Shown here: positions 1 to 5,850 of the stretch, piece by piece
How positions within the stretch are numbered: position 1 is the stretch's first letter
How the letters are laid out: each line of letters begins with the position of its first letter
Assembly: GCA_003229495.1 (NCBI GenBank)
Contig: QIEB01000654.1
Location: 1-9,627 of the forward strand
DNA from: Flammeovirgaceae bacterium
Lineage (GTDB): Bacteria > Bacteroidota > Bacteroidia > Cytophagales > Cyclobacteriaceae
Length of the DNA stretch: 9,627 nucleotides
Reading direction: 5' to 3'
Program-made: the position numbers and the translations under genes
Notes under the pieces: model-generated
What the model saw: the letters and a program-made list of their open reading frames with translations, nothing else
What the model was told of the DNA's origin: nothing
Database searches by the model: none

Positions 1-1607
1 TAGCGTATTGGCAACTGGACGCCTCTGAGATCAGGGACTTCTTAATGATCAACACTACTGATTCCATTTATTCATACAATGTTCCTGTACAGTATCCAAA
101 AGTTGGAGAAGATCCCAGCAGCTGTCGCCTTTGGGTGATCAGCGCTAAAGGGGGAGAGACGCAATGGATCCCGGTGCCAGGGGACAGCAAGCAAAATTAC
201 CTTCCCAGAATGATGTGGTCTCCTGACTCAAAAACTGTGCTAATTCAGCAAATCCCCAGAAAGCAAAATACCAACCGGATTTGGGCATTTTCAGTGGCCG
301 ATAACTCCATAGAGAACATTTATACAGATAGGGATGACGCATGGGTACGGGCCATCGATGATTGGATATGGCTTAACCATGGAAAGGAATTTAGCTGGAT
401 CAGCGAAAAAAGTGGCTGGAAACATTTTTATCGGGTTAGGTTGGATGGTACCGAAGATAGAGCCGTAACCAGTGGTGACTTCGATGTAGTCAGCATTGAG
501 CTTATAGACGACGAGAACGGTTATGTTTATTTCATCGCCTCACCGGACAATCCTACCCAACGATACCTGTACCGGATGAAATTGAAGGGAAGCGGCAAAC
601 CTCAAAGGTTGTCCCCAACCGACCAACCGGGCGATCACAGCTATCAGATGGCCCCAGGAGGTAAATACGCCTTTCACACCTACTCAACAACCAATACACC
701 ACCGGTGATTGACCTGGTTACATTACCAGGACATAAATCCCTGCGAATTCTGGCGGCCAACACCAATTTCAAAGACAATCTGGAAGCTCTGGATAAAAAC
801 CCTTTTGAGTTCTTCAATATAACTACTGAAACTGGAGTAAATATGGATGGATATATGATCCTTCCCACGGATTTTGACAAGAGCAAAAAATACCCCATCA
901 TATTTTATGTTTATGGGGAGCCCGCCAGACAAACTGCCCGGGACCAATGGGGAGGTACCCGTACCCTGTGGCACATGATGTTGGCGCAGCAGGGATATAT
1001 TGTGGTTACCATGGACAACCGGGGCAGCCCCAGTCCCAAAGGCCGTGATTGGCGAAAAGCTCTTTTCAGGAATATCGGCATACTCAATGTTGAAGACCAG
1101 GCCATGGGCGCCAAAGAAATTCTCAAGCAGGATTTCGTTGATAAAGAACGGGTCAGTGTATGGGGGTGGAGTGGAGGCGGATCCATGACCCTGAACCTGC
1201 TGTTTCATCACCCCGAGATCTATCAAACCGGTATGTCTGTTGCTCCTGTTGCCAACCAATTGCTTTACGACAATATTTACCAGGAAAGATACATGGGTGT
1301 TCCCTGGGAAACCAAAGAGGACTTCATTCGAGGATCACCGGTTACCTATGCGGCAAATTTGGAAGGGAATCTCTTGCTGGTGCACGGTACCGGTGATGAC
1401 AATGTGCACTATCAAAACAGTGAGGTTTTAGTCAATGAGCTAATCAGGCACAACAAGCAGTTTGAGATGTTTGCATATCCAAACCGTACCCATGCTATCA
1501 GGGAGGGGAAGAATACCAGCCGCCACCTTTTTGGATTGCTGACCAAATACCTCAAAGAGCATGTGGAGCCCGGAGGCAAACCCCGGACGGGTATTAAGAT
1601 GGAATAA
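1..1607 (+). CDS. S9B family dipeptidyl-peptidase IV-like serine peptidase, 5'-truncated by window edge
   Basis: A prolyl-type dipeptidyl peptidase that would remove N-terminal dipeptides from peptides in the periplasm or at the cell surface. The frame is open to the left edge. Residues encoded upstream of the first ATG (position 45) read AYWQLDASEIRDFL and then MINTTDSIY, which is typical DPP4 propeller sequence, so position 45 is not the true start. Numbering from that ATG, the C-terminal alpha/beta-hydrolase domain carries the triad: Ser376 in GWSGGG (codon 1170-1172), Asp451 in HGTGDDNVH (1395-1397) and His483 in NRTHAI (1491-1493). The Ser-Asp-His spacing of 75 and 32 residues is close to human DPP4 (78 and 32). 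The oxyanion-side segment VYGEPARQ and the propeller motif FSWISEKSGWKHFY are also present. About 200 N-terminal residues should lie outside the window. The usual GWSYGG is GWSGGG here. The gene converges on the dehydratase-like gene. Substrate preference cannot be read from sequence. Confidence 0.93.
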   Translation, partial: AYWQLDASEIRDFLMINTTDSIYSYNVPVQYPKVGEDPSSCRLWVISAKGGETQWIPVPGDSKQNYLPRMMWSPDSKTVLIQQIPRKQNTNRIWAFSVADNSIENIYTDRDDAWVRAIDDWIWLNHGKEFSWISEKSGWKHFYRVRLDGTEDRAVTSGDFDVVSIELIDDENGYVYFIASPDNPTQRYLYRMKLKGSGKPQRLSPTDQPGDHSYQMAPGGKYAFHTYSTTNTPPVIDLVTLPGHKSLRILAANTNFKDNLEALDKNPFEFFNITTETGVNMDGYMILPTDFDKSKKYPIIFYVYGEPARQTARDQWGGTRTLWHMMLAQQGYIVVTMDNRGSPSPKGRDWRKALFRNIGILNVEDQAMGAKEILKQDFVDKERVSVWGWSGGGSMTLNLLFHHPEIYQTGMSVAPVANQLLYDNIYQERYMGVPWETKEDFIRGSPVTYAANLEGNLLLVHGTGDDNVHYQNSEVLVNELIRHNKQFEMFAYPNRTHAIREGKNTSRHLFGLLTKYLKEHVEPGGKPRTGIKME

Positions 1608-1623
1608 GAGCAGAGGGCTTTGG

Positions 1624-1747
1624 GAACAATTGAACAATTGAATAATTGAGCATTTGAACAATTGAGCATGGGAACAATAGAACATGGGAGCAATAGAACA
1701 TTTGAATGTCGAACAATTGAGCATTTGAATGAAATTGGTGAGCAATT
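1624..1747. repeat. Degenerate 8-bp tandem array, consensus GARCAWTT
   Basis: Fifteen near-consecutive octamers begin with GA. In order from 1624 they are GAACAATT twice, GAATAATT, GAGCATTT, GAACAATT, GAGCATGG, GAACAATA, GAACATGG, GAGCAATA, GAACATTT, then a 7-bp unit GAATGTC, GAACAATT, GAGCATTT, GAATGAAA and, after a 5-bp interruption, GAGCAATT at 1740-1747. Variation is restricted: position 3 is A or G, and the last four bases are mostly AATT, ATTT, AATA or ATGG. Unit junctions create the palindrome CAATTG five times. The array fills most of the 177-bp gap between the convergent peptidase and dehydratase genes. It could serve in termination or protein binding, or be a neutral slippage product; no function can be assigned. 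Confidence 0.85.
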
Positions 1748-1766
1748 GTATATCCAGCCGTTTCCG

Positions 1767-1782
1767 TGGCCATAGCAGGCCA
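1767..1782. other. Short inverted repeat (TGGCC/GGCCA) just past the dehydratase-like stop codon
   Basis: TGGCC at 1767-1771 and GGCCA at 1778-1782 can form a 5-bp stem with a 6-nt loop. It lies immediately beyond the stop codon of the minus-strand gene, where a terminator would be expected. Neither strand shows a T-run after the stem, so it is not a canonical intrinsic terminator. Confidence 0.3.
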
Positions 1783-1784
1783 TA

Positions 1785-2744
1785 TTAACTGAAATTACTA
1801 AGTAACCGGCGGTAGTCACTCTCATCGATATTTCCTCCACAAACGATGGCCGCGCAAGTCTTTCCGGCCACTCCATCACGGGATTTTATTATTCCAGCCA
1901 ATGCCAATCCCGCAGATGGTTCTACTTTTATCCCCAGATGGTGGTCCATCAAACGCAGTGCATTAACAATTTCCTCTTCCTCAACCAGTACAAACTCGTC
2001 CACCAGGTCCTTGCAATGGTCATAGGTGACAGTTTCCGGGTCCAACCCTCCAGCAGTTCCATCAGAAATAGTATGAACGGTAGAAGGTGGCACAATAATT
2101 CCTTTGTCAATTGATTGTGCCATTTCACTGGCGTTTTTTGGTTGAACACCTACAATCCGAATTGATGGGCATGCTTCTTTCAGATAGCCTGCGATACCTG
2201 AAATTAAACCGCCGCCTCCTACTGGTACGAATACCTGATCCAGGTGTTTTGTTTGTTTATTCAGTTCCAGACCGATGGTTCCCTGGCCGGAAATTACCGC
2301 AGGATCGTTATAAGGGTGTATCAATGGTAGATTATTAGTTTTTGCCCAGTTGATGGCAATCTGCTCAGTTTCGCCACTTTGCGCTCCTTCTTGATAGATT
2401 TGAGCGCTATAAACCTCCAGTTTGGAAAGTTTTGATTTGGAAATGGTTTCGGGAACAAAAATAATCGGCACACAATCGTATGCCTTGGCCGCATGGCATA
2501 CAGCTAAAGCATGGTTGCCGGTTGATGCCGCCACCACCTGGTTTAATTCAGTTTCACTCTCTGCTAATTCCGAAAATTTACTTAGAACACCCCTGAGCTT
2601 GAAGGAACCAGTGATTTGCTCATTTTCCATTTTTAAGAACAACCTGCAACCCACTATTTTCCCAAGTGATACACTGTTTGTCAAAGGTGTCTGTTTCAGG
2701 TGGTTGACTATTTTCCGGTAAATCTTTTCGATACTAGTTTTCAC
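1785..2744 (-). CDS. PLP-dependent threonine/serine dehydratase-like enzyme (fold type II), no ACT domain
   Basis: Probably a cytoplasmic PLP enzyme that deaminates threonine or serine to the 2-oxo acid and ammonia. Visible motifs in order are the Schiff-base lysine Lys49 in TGSFKLRG, the substrate loop STGNHA (74-79), the PLP-phosphate loop GGGG (176-179), VEPSAG towards the C-terminus and CGGN (302-305). At 319 residues the protein is a bare catalytic domain. It lacks the C-terminal ACT-like regulatory region of biosynthetic threonine deaminases, so isoleucine feedback is unlikely. The residue at the place of the serine-racemase re-face serine appears to be Thr75, which argues mildly against a racemase. 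The start codon is GTG at 2744-2742, with no nearby upstream ATG in frame. The leader is A/T-rich without a Shine-Dalgarno sequence. It is transcribed away from the sigma gene. Serine racemase, hydroxyaspartate lyase or EutB-like activities remain possible. Confidence 0.88.
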   Translation of the reverse strand: MKTSIEKIYRKIVNHLKQTPLTNSVSLGKIVGCRLFLKMENEQITGSFKLRGVLSKFSELAESETELNQVVAASTGNHALAVCHAAKAYDCVPIIFVPETISKSKLSKLEVYSAQIYQEGAQSGETEQIAINWAKTNNLPLIHPYNDPAVISGQGTIGLELNKQTKHLDQVFVPVGGGGLISGIAGYLKEACPSIRIVGVQPKNASEMAQSIDKGIIVPPSTVHTISDGTAGGLDPETVTYDHCKDLVDEFVLVEEEEIVNALRLMDHHLGIKVEPSAGLALAGIIKSRDGVAGKTCAAIVCGGNIDESDYRRLLSNFS

Positions 2745-2809
2745 AGTAAAATTTTTATCACTATTGAAAGAGCCTTAGCGGCATTATCAGCAAATTAATT
2801 AAAAATAAT

Positions 2810-2839
2810 TTTCCAAATTGGAAACCCTTTTATTCCAAA
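2810..2839. promoter_or_regulatory. Operator-like palindrome TTTCCAA-A-TTGGAAA plus a third half-site
   Basis: The 120-bp divergent region between the dehydratase-like gene and the sigma gene contains a perfect 7-bp inverted repeat around one central base (2810-2824). A further direct copy of TTCCAAA lies at 2833-2839, exactly 22 bp (about two helical turns) after the copy at 2811-2817. This geometry suits a dimeric DNA-binding protein that could act on either gene. On the minus strand the palindrome contains a TTTG, 15 bp upstream of TTAATTTG (2798-2791). That spacing is short for a Bacteroidetes promoter, so I do not call a promoter here. Confidence 0.4.
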
Positions 2840-2864
2840 GGTGTCTTTCTAGCAGTAATTAACT

Positions 2865-3419
2865 ATGAGGTTGGAGTCCGGAGCGTTTAGCTTACATAAA
2901 TACCTGATCAATAGAAGTCAGGGGGGGGACCGGAAAGCCCAGCATCAATTGTACAATCTATACGCAGAGGCCATGTACAATATTTGTAGAAGAATGATGG
3001 GTAATGATGAAGATGCTAAGGATATATTACAGGAATCATTTATCCAGGCATTTTCAAAGCTTGGCAAGCTGCAAAAGGAGGAGTTATTCCCGGCATGGTT
3101 AAAACGAATTGTAGTCAATCACTGTTTGAATGCACTGAAGAAAAACCGGAATATGATTGAACTAATGAACGAAGAGATCGAAACACCTCAGGAAGAACAT
3201 GAGGATCAGGAAGAGGTTCAGTTTCAGGTAGAGCGAATCAAGAAGGCATTAGACCGAATCTCCGTGGGTTGCCGTACAGTTTTGAACCTCTATGTATTCG
3301 AAGGATATGACCATAAGGAGATTGCGGAAATATTATCCATTTCAGAGTCGGCTTCCAAAGCTCAGTACAGCAAGGCTAAAAGTAAGATAAGGCAAATTTT
3401 AAAGGCAAACCCAATCTGA
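2865..3419 (+). CDS. ECF-type (sigma-70 family, group 4) RNA polymerase sigma factor
   Basis: A small sigma factor that would redirect RNA polymerase to its own regulon. The 184 residues give the two ECF domains. Sigma region 2 spans about residues 20-75, with DAKDILQESFIQAF as the conserved core, followed by PAWLKRIVVNHCLNALKK. An acidic linker (EETPQEE-like, about 107-117) precedes region 4 near the C-terminus, with a helix-turn-helix around YDHKEIAEILSISESASK. An in-frame TAA at 2856-2858 rules out a longer start, so ATG 2865 is chosen. The leader shows no Shine-Dalgarno sequence. The stop overlaps the next start as TGATG. Residues 19-22 (QGGD) are encoded across a run of eight G at 2921-2928, unusual in a moderately AT-rich gene and prone to slippage. 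The downstream membrane gene is its likely inhibitor. Confidence 0.93.
   Translation: MRLESGAFSLHKYLINRSQGGDRKAQHQLYNLYAEAMYNICRRMMGNDEDAKDILQESFIQAFSKLGKLQKEELFPAWLKRIVVNHCLNALKKNRNMIELMNEEIETPQEEHEDQEEVQFQVERIKKALDRISVGCRTVLNLYVFEGYDHKEIAEILSISESASKAQYSKAKSKIRQILKANPI
2921..2928 (+). repeat. G8 homopolymer inside the sigma factor gene
   Basis: Eight consecutive G encode the end of Gln19, Gly20, Gly21 and the first base of Asp22. Reading the shifted frames, one extra G leads to a TAG about 20 codons on (2986-2988), and one missing G leads to a TGA slightly later. Either change would truncate the protein before sigma region 2 is complete. Confidence 0.8.
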
Positions 3420-3922
3420 TGACTGAAGATCTGTTTAAGAATTTTGTGGAAGAAAACAGGGTGGACTTTGAATCGTACCAACAAGATTCCCAGGAAATGT
3501 GGATGGAAATCCAAAAAGGGATTGAGCAACCAGTTAGACCATTGTGGCAAAGTTGGGTAAAGGTAGCTGCGGCTCTTGTGATCCTAGCATTTAGTGCAAC
3601 AGGGGTGCTGATACATCAACAACAAGGAAGGTTACCGCTTGAATTACGTGAGGCAGAGAATCACTACTACACCATTATTGCCACAAAACTGGAAATAGTA
3701 AATGAAAATCATGATGAGGTCGATGACCTGATATGGGAAGATCTGGATTTGTTGGACCAGGCCTACGCGGAATTAAAGAGAGATCTTAAGGAGAAAGTCG
3801 ATAACGAGGAGGTAGTTCAGGCAATGATTGAAAACTATCGCGCCAAATTGGAAATTCTAGATCAAATATTAGATGAAATAGAAAATAAAGAGGATGAAAC
3901 AGTTGAGGGATTGGGTATATAA
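3419..3922 (+). CDS. Membrane anti-sigma-factor-like protein, partner of the upstream ECF sigma
   Basis: A predicted single-pass inner-membrane protein of 167 residues. A cytoplasmic N-terminus of about 45 residues has the pattern FVEENRVDFESY...MWMEIQKGIE, seen in Bacteroidetes proteins encoded next to ECF sigma factors. One hydrophobic segment follows (about 46-65, WVKVAAALVILAFSATGVLI). The rest is an acidic, helix-rich, probably coiled-coil periplasmic domain with ELREAENHYY, YAELKRDLKEK and MIENYRAKLEILDQIL. The start ATG shares one base with the sigma stop (TGATG), which suggests translational coupling and fixed stoichiometry. Its end overlaps the next gene by 29 nt. Inferred role: hold the sigma factor at the membrane and release it on an envelope signal. 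No zinc-binding (HxxxCxxC) motif is visible, so it is not a ZAS-type anti-sigma. Assignment rests on context plus pattern. Confidence 0.75.
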   Translation: MTEDLFKNFVEENRVDFESYQQDSQEMWMEIQKGIEQPVRPLWQSWVKVAAALVILAFSATGVLIHQQQGRLPLELREAENHYYTIIATKLEIVNENHDEVDDLIWEDLDLLDQAYAELKRDLKEKVDNEEVVQAMIENYRAKLEILDQILDEIENKEDETVEGLGI

Positions 3923-5042
3923 TTTTTGGGTACTATTATTCTTGATGGTGATTGGGATCCAGTGCCTTGCGAAAGATGAGGCTAAGCTAACTAAGACCAT
4001 TACCAAAGGCTATAAGGTTTCTGTTGGATGGAAGCTGGAACTTCACAATAAATATGGAGATATGATCATTGATACCTGGAGTAAAGATTCTATGGCCATA
4101 GCTATTACTATTACAGCAATGGGAAAAAATGATGATGCCGCAGAACGATTAATGCAACGTACTGATATCCAGTTCAATTCTGTTACCAATGGGGTAGTGG
4201 TTTTCACACAACTTGATAAATCCGATGGTTGGCTAAAGGATTTTTGGAACGAATTAAGTGGTTATTCCCAAACCCTATTTAGCAAAGATCAATTGACCAT
4301 TGATTACCATGTCTATATACCTGAATACCTGGATCTGGAGTTGTACAACAAATATGGCGATGTCTATGTGGCGGAGCGTTTAGCAACTACCCGATTAGAT
4401 ATCAGCAACGGGAATCTGAAAACGGAAGACTTAACTGGGGAAGTTGACTTGAACCTGAGGTTCTGTGAGGCAGATATTAGCTCTATACTGCACGGGAATA
4501 TATCATTGAAATCCTCTGAATTGAATCTGGAAGCCGCTAACAATCTTACATTACAAAGCAACTCATCTACTATTTACCTAAGATCGGTGAATAAATTACG
4601 TTTGGTATCGCGTACAGATAAAATTTCCATATCGGAGGTGGGCCACATGGAAGGACGTAGTAGCTTTTCCAAAATCAGATTAAAAAATATAGAACAACTA
4701 TTAGATCTTGAGACTAATTACGGCACGCTTACACTTGAGAGAGTAGATGATGACTTTTCTGAAGTCCTGGTACGCGGTAAATCAACCGATATGGACCTTA
4801 CATTTGAGTATATGGCTTATTTCAATACCATAATTGTAGCCAAGGAGGGAAAATTTGATTTGCCCGAAAATCATGGTCTCAAACAGGTTTATACGGACGG
4901 CACCGAAAAATTCATCCGTTCTACCGGATATTTAGGGGTCCATAAAAGTGCTCCGGGAGAAGTAAACATCAATGCTCAAAGCGGGAAAGTCCGAGTTAAT
5001 TTTGCCCCTTTTGACGCTCAATCATATCACGAGAAAAATTAA
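3894..5042 (+). CDS. Exported NKYGD-repeat protein, DUF4097/putative-adhesin-like beta-rich
   Basis: A 382-residue exported protein of unknown biochemical function. Residues 1-26 form a signal peptide: hydrophobic core WVLLFLMVIGIQCLA, with likely cleavage before KDEAK. Cys24 is not in a good lipobox because Gln precedes it. The mature part consists of short beta-strand-like segments with alternating hydrophobic residues and looks like a right-handed beta-helix or stacked-strand fold. NKYGD occurs twice in similar context: KLELHNKYGDMIIDTW (52-56) and DLELYNKYGDVYVAER (152-156), exactly 100 residues apart. Such sequences are common in Bacteroidetes DUF4097-type proteins encoded beside ECF sigma and anti-sigma genes. 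The start overlaps the upstream gene by 29 nt in another frame; no better start keeps the signal peptide. It is likely a periplasmic or surface component, sensor or target of the sigma circuit (inference). Confidence 0.75.
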   Translation: MKQLRDWVYNFWVLLFLMVIGIQCLAKDEAKLTKTITKGYKVSVGWKLELHNKYGDMIIDTWSKDSMAIAITITAMGKNDDAAERLMQRTDIQFNSVTNGVVVFTQLDKSDGWLKDFWNELSGYSQTLFSKDQLTIDYHVYIPEYLDLELYNKYGDVYVAERLATTRLDISNGNLKTEDLTGEVDLNLRFCEADISSILHGNISLKSSELNLEAANNLTLQSNSSTIYLRSVNKLRLVSRTDKISISEVGHMEGRSSFSKIRLKNIEQLLDLETNYGTLTLERVDDDFSEVLVRGKSTDMDLTFEYMAYFNTIIVAKEGKFDLPENHGLKQVYTDGTEKFIRSTGYLGVHKSAPGEVNINAQSGKVRVNFAPFDAQSYHEKN

Positions 5043-5070
5043 AAACTAAGCAACCATAAACCATTAAAAC

Positions 5071-5697
5071 ATGAAAAATATTGTATTTACACTACTTATC
5101 TCATTTTGCTTTACTCAAGCAGCCTTAGCACAATACGAACAGGAAATACCCGTAAAACCGATGAAAACGCTGTTGGGCGACGGCGCTAAAGTCAGGGGAT
5201 TTGGATCTCTGGATATGCGTATGACAGAATTCAAGGGTGATTTGGGACTATTAATGGGTGCCCATGGAGGAATTATCCTTAACAATCACTTTGTAATTGG
5301 GCTGAGTGGCTATGGACTAACTTCGAACTTTATTGTTAAAGACAGTGAGAAATTCGATGAGCTATATATGTACGGAGGTTATGGAGGATTGATACTGGGA
5401 GGTATCTTTTCACCAAAGGAGGTGGTCCATATTTATACCCCAGTGTTAATCGGAGCAGGAGGAATGGAAGTAACTGATAGTTTCAATCGCTCCTATGGCT
5501 TTGGAACATTTGGAGAAAATTCCGCCTTCTTTGTAGTGGAACCGGGATTGGAAGTGGAGGTCAATATCACTCGTTTTTTCAAGGTAGGAGTAGGCGCCAG
5601 CTACCGTCTGGTGCGGGAGAGTGACTTTAGCACTGTTAGCGATGGCGACCTCAGTGGATTCAGCGGGGGGCTGTCACTTAAATTTGGCAAGTTTTAA
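5071..5697 (+). CDS. Small outer-membrane beta-barrel protein
   Basis: A 208-residue exported protein with a clear signal peptide (hydrophobic core IVFTLLISFCFTQAALA, cleavage before QYEQE at about residue 21). The mature chain has alternating Gly/aromatic strands (LGLLMGAHGGIIL, FVIGLSGYGL, YMYGGYGGLILGGIF, FFKVGVGASYRLV) and ends in LSLKFGKF with a terminal phenylalanine, the usual signature for BAM-inserted barrels. The size fits an eight-stranded barrel. The gene lies 28 nt after the NKYGD-repeat protein with an A-rich leader, so it is probably the last gene of the sigma operon. It may be an envelope output of the regulon; a transport or adhesion role cannot be inferred from sequence. Confidence 0.82.
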   Translation: MKNIVFTLLISFCFTQAALAQYEQEIPVKPMKTLLGDGAKVRGFGSLDMRMTEFKGDLGLLMGAHGGIILNNHFVIGLSGYGLTSNFIVKDSEKFDELYMYGGYGGLILGGIFSPKEVVHIYTPVLIGAGGMEVTDSFNRSYGFGTFGENSAFFVVEPGLEVEVNITRFFKVGVGASYRLVRESDFSTVSDGDLSGFSGGLSLKFGKF

Positions 5698-5699
5698 CA

Positions 5700-5728
5700 T
5701 TTTTTGTACGGTTCACCGGGCCAAAAAA
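5700..5728. other. Inverted repeat TTTTTTG/CAAAAAA after the barrel gene
   Basis: TTTTTTG (5700-5706) and CAAAAAA (5722-5728) are complementary, with an inner CGGT-TC-ACCG (5709-5718). It starts three bases after the barrel gene's stop and lies at a convergent junction, so it may stop transcription from the sigma operon. On both strands the T-run comes before the GC-rich part rather than after it, which is opposite to a standard intrinsic terminator. Confidence 0.4.
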
Positions 5729-5850
5729 CTTATCACTTATCACTCATAATTTATACCTTCCTACCTTGGTACTATGGTCAAAGACTGATTGATTTCAAGT
5801 CCCTAACACCTTACAACCCTTACACCTTCGTCCCTACACTATACCTTCGA
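5728..5850. repeat. Degenerate 7-bp repeat array at convergent junction, running into the SDR stop codon
   Basis: Two blocks of heptamer-like units are visible. The first (5728-5755) reads ACTTATC twice, ACTCATA, ATTTATA. The second (5802-5850) reads CCTAACA, CCTTACA, two extra bases, CCTTACA, CCTTCGT, CCCTACA, five bases, CCTTCGA. Between them the sequence is pyrimidine-rich and less regular. The second block contains the stop codon of the minus-strand dehydrogenase gene (5839-5841) and its last three codons (Ser-Lys-Val), so the array has contributed the C-terminal tail of that protein. No function is assigned. Confidence 0.6.

Noticed and set aside
45..47. ATG at 45 as the start of the DPP4-like peptidase
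   Set aside because: The frame is open upstream to the window edge and encodes conserved DPP4 sequence there, so the gene starts outside the window.
723..1259. 178-codon minus-strand open frame inside the peptidase gene
   Set aside because: It is antisense to conserved catalytic-domain sequence and has no recognisable protein features.
1624..1747. CRISPR array
   Set aside because: Units are 8 bp, contiguous and degenerate, with no spacers and no cas genes nearby.
1412..1879. Minus-strand reading frames across 1412-1879 with repeated Asn-Cys-Ser/Leu-Phe patterns
   Set aside because: The repetitive peptide is simply the translation of the 8-bp array; the frames also run through the ends of two real genes and show no family features.
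1785..2744. Serine racemase as the specific assignment
   Set aside because: The re-face serine position appears to be Thr75, and the core motifs are shared by all fold-type II dehydratases, so only the broader call is supported.
2791..2817. Promoter for the dehydratase-like gene (minus-strand TTTG and TTAATTTG)
   Set aside because: The 15-bp spacing is too short, and the -7 element has a mismatch; kept only as a remark on the palindrome.
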